A stretch of DNA of 6,062 nt from Acidobacteriota bacterium (GTDB lineage Bacteria > Acidobacteriota > Blastocatellia > Pyrinomonadales > Pyrinomonadaceae): NCBI GenBank assembly GCA_003222835.1, contig QHXE01000517.1, positions 1-6,062 of the forward strand, read 5' to 3'. The notes under the pieces were generated by a model. That model searched no databases. It saw only the letters and a list, made by a program, of their open reading frames with translations, and was not told the DNA's origin. Made by a program: the position numbers and the translations under genes. This document shows positions 5,439 through 6,062 of this stretch, piece by piece. Within the stretch, counting starts at the first letter, position 1, and each line of letters opens with the position of its first letter.

Positions 5439-6062
5439 TCAACCGCTGAGATGAACTACCGTTTCCACGTGATGCGTCTGTGGGAACATATCAAATGCGG
5501 CGAGAGAGTCAAGAGTGTAGCCGCCGGCGATAAGCTTTTTCAGGTCGCGTGCGAGCGTTGCTGGATCGCAGGATACATAGCAGATTCGCTTGGGCCTTAA
5601 TCTTAGGATGGCGTTGATGACGCGCGACTCAGCGCCGGTGCGCGGCGGATCGAGGAGCAGAAAATCCGGTCTTCGGAGTGCGGCGACAGCGGCGCCGCTT
5701 TTGATCTGGGGAGATTGAGATAAGCCTGATTCTCGCTGGTTCTTGCGACTACGATCCAAAGCGCCATCGTTGCCGGCGCACTCCAAAGTTTCCAGCCAGT
5801 TGGCAACATCTTTGTTTGCAATCTTCGCGTTCGCTAAACCGGCATTTGCCAGATTCTTTCGCGCAAAACGCTCAGCAGCCTCATTGGATTCGACACTAAT
5901 CAAATCAGTGAACCGCCGTGCCAATGGAAGCGTAAACAGACCAACGCCGGAGTAAAGCTCGATGGCCGTCTCACCAGCAGCTTCGCCAAGCGCGGCCTCG
6001 ATTAGCGGCGGGAGCAAGTCAGCATTCGTTTGAAAGAAACTCTCGGCATTCAGGCTGTACAC
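5439..6062 (-). CDS. rlmD: 23S rRNA (uracil-C5)-methyltransferase, TrmA/RlmC/RlmD family, 5' end outside window
   Basis: C-terminal 207 residues of an SAM-dependent enzyme that methylates a uracil at C5 in 23S rRNA. The window cuts the gene; its first codon here (GTG) is internal, and the TRAM and N-terminal domains lie outside. Seen: SFFQTN (8-13), the SAM-binding IELYSGVGLFTLPLA (34-48), VESN (57-60), LLDPPRTG (136-143), VSCDPATLARDL (163-174) with catalytic Cys165, and the terminal FPQTHHVETVVHL (193-205) with the likely base Glu200. These motifs make the family secure; whether the target is U1939, U747 or a tRNA site cannot be told, so the symbol is provisional. Odd point: residues 92-131, between the strand ending NWLE and RPDFLLLDPP, come from an inserted inverted-repeat element (5671-5788). 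Homologues usually connect these blocks with a short loop. All catalytic motifs survive. comEC follows after 9 bases. Confidence 0.92.
   Translation of the reverse strand: MYSLNAESFFQTNADLLPPLIEAALGEAAGETAIELYSGVGLFTLPLARRFTDLISVESNEAAERFARKNLANAGLANAKIANKDVANWLETLECAGNDGALDRSRKNQRESGLSQSPQIKSGAAVAALRRPDFLLLDPPRTGAESRVINAILRLRPKRICYVSCDPATLARDLKKLIAGGYTLDSLAAFDMFPQTHHVETVVHLSG
5671..5788. mobile_element. MITE-like inverted-repeat element inserted in frame in the rRNA methyltransferase gene
   Basis: The ends at 5671-5706 and 5753-5788 are imperfect inverted repeats of each other: comparing 36 positions by eye, 29 match, with no gap needed. Outer blocks CTTYGGAGTGCG and inner blocks CGCTTTNGATC are best conserved. 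The left copy also holds a perfect 12-base palindrome AGCGGCGCCGCT (5688-5699). A 46-base core (5707-5752) shows no gene. Together they form a 118-base element read through on the - strand as about residues 92-131 of the methyltransferase, rich in Ala, Gly, Ser, Arg and Gln. A second - strand frame is also open across it. No transposase is encoded, so it would be a non-autonomous element. A target duplication is not clear at either edge. A GGAGTGCGGCGAC-type terminal repeat seems familiar from Acidobacteriota or Verrucomicrobiota genomes, but that is recollection only. Confidence 0.8.

Noticed and set aside
1..6062. CRISPR array, tRNA or rRNA genes, integrase or transposase genes.
   Set aside because: I found no regularly spaced direct repeats, no cloverleaf-like sequence and no recombinase or transposase motifs on either strand.

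Overview
The window is a compact stretch of bacterial chromosome with moderate-to-high GC. The proteins resemble homologues from Acidobacteriota, possibly Blastocatellia-type lineages, because of the style of the MOFRL glycerate kinase, the long ComEC, and the PemK toxin with its unusual antitoxin. This placement rests on memory of such proteins and not on a search, so it is only a suggestion.

Layout. On the + strand, a glycerate 2-kinase (46-1413) is followed, after a 106-base gap carrying a good sigma70-type promoter, by a cysteine dioxygenase (1520-2086). Everything after that is on the - strand and runs towards these two genes. In transcription order it is: the 3' part of a 23S rRNA (uracil-C5) methyltransferase cut by the window edge (6062-5439), a full-length comEC (5429-2697), a small antitoxin (2637-2425) and a MazF/PemK-type toxin (2425-2114). 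The methyltransferase and comEC are 9 bases apart and probably cotranscribed. The antitoxin and toxin overlap by one base and form a classic two-gene module just downstream of comEC, with their own likely promoter. Toxin and dioxygenase converge with only 27 bases between stops and no visible strong terminator.

The most striking content is not a gene. Two different palindromic DNA elements sit inside otherwise intact coding sequences, both read through in frame. One is a 47-base element with perfect 16-base inverted arms inside the glycerate kinase gene (299-345). The other is a MITE-like element of about 118 bases with roughly 36-base imperfect terminal inverted repeats inside the rRNA methyltransferase gene (5671-5788). 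Each adds a stretch of peptide with no obvious counterpart in the host family, placed between conserved blocks. They look like REP/MITE-type repeats tolerated as protein inserts, comparable in principle to the Rickettsia palindromic elements.

Functionally the window mixes housekeeping roles: glycerate use, cysteine oxidation, rRNA modification and DNA uptake, plus one toxin-antitoxin module. No tRNA, rRNA, CRISPR array or transposase gene is visible.
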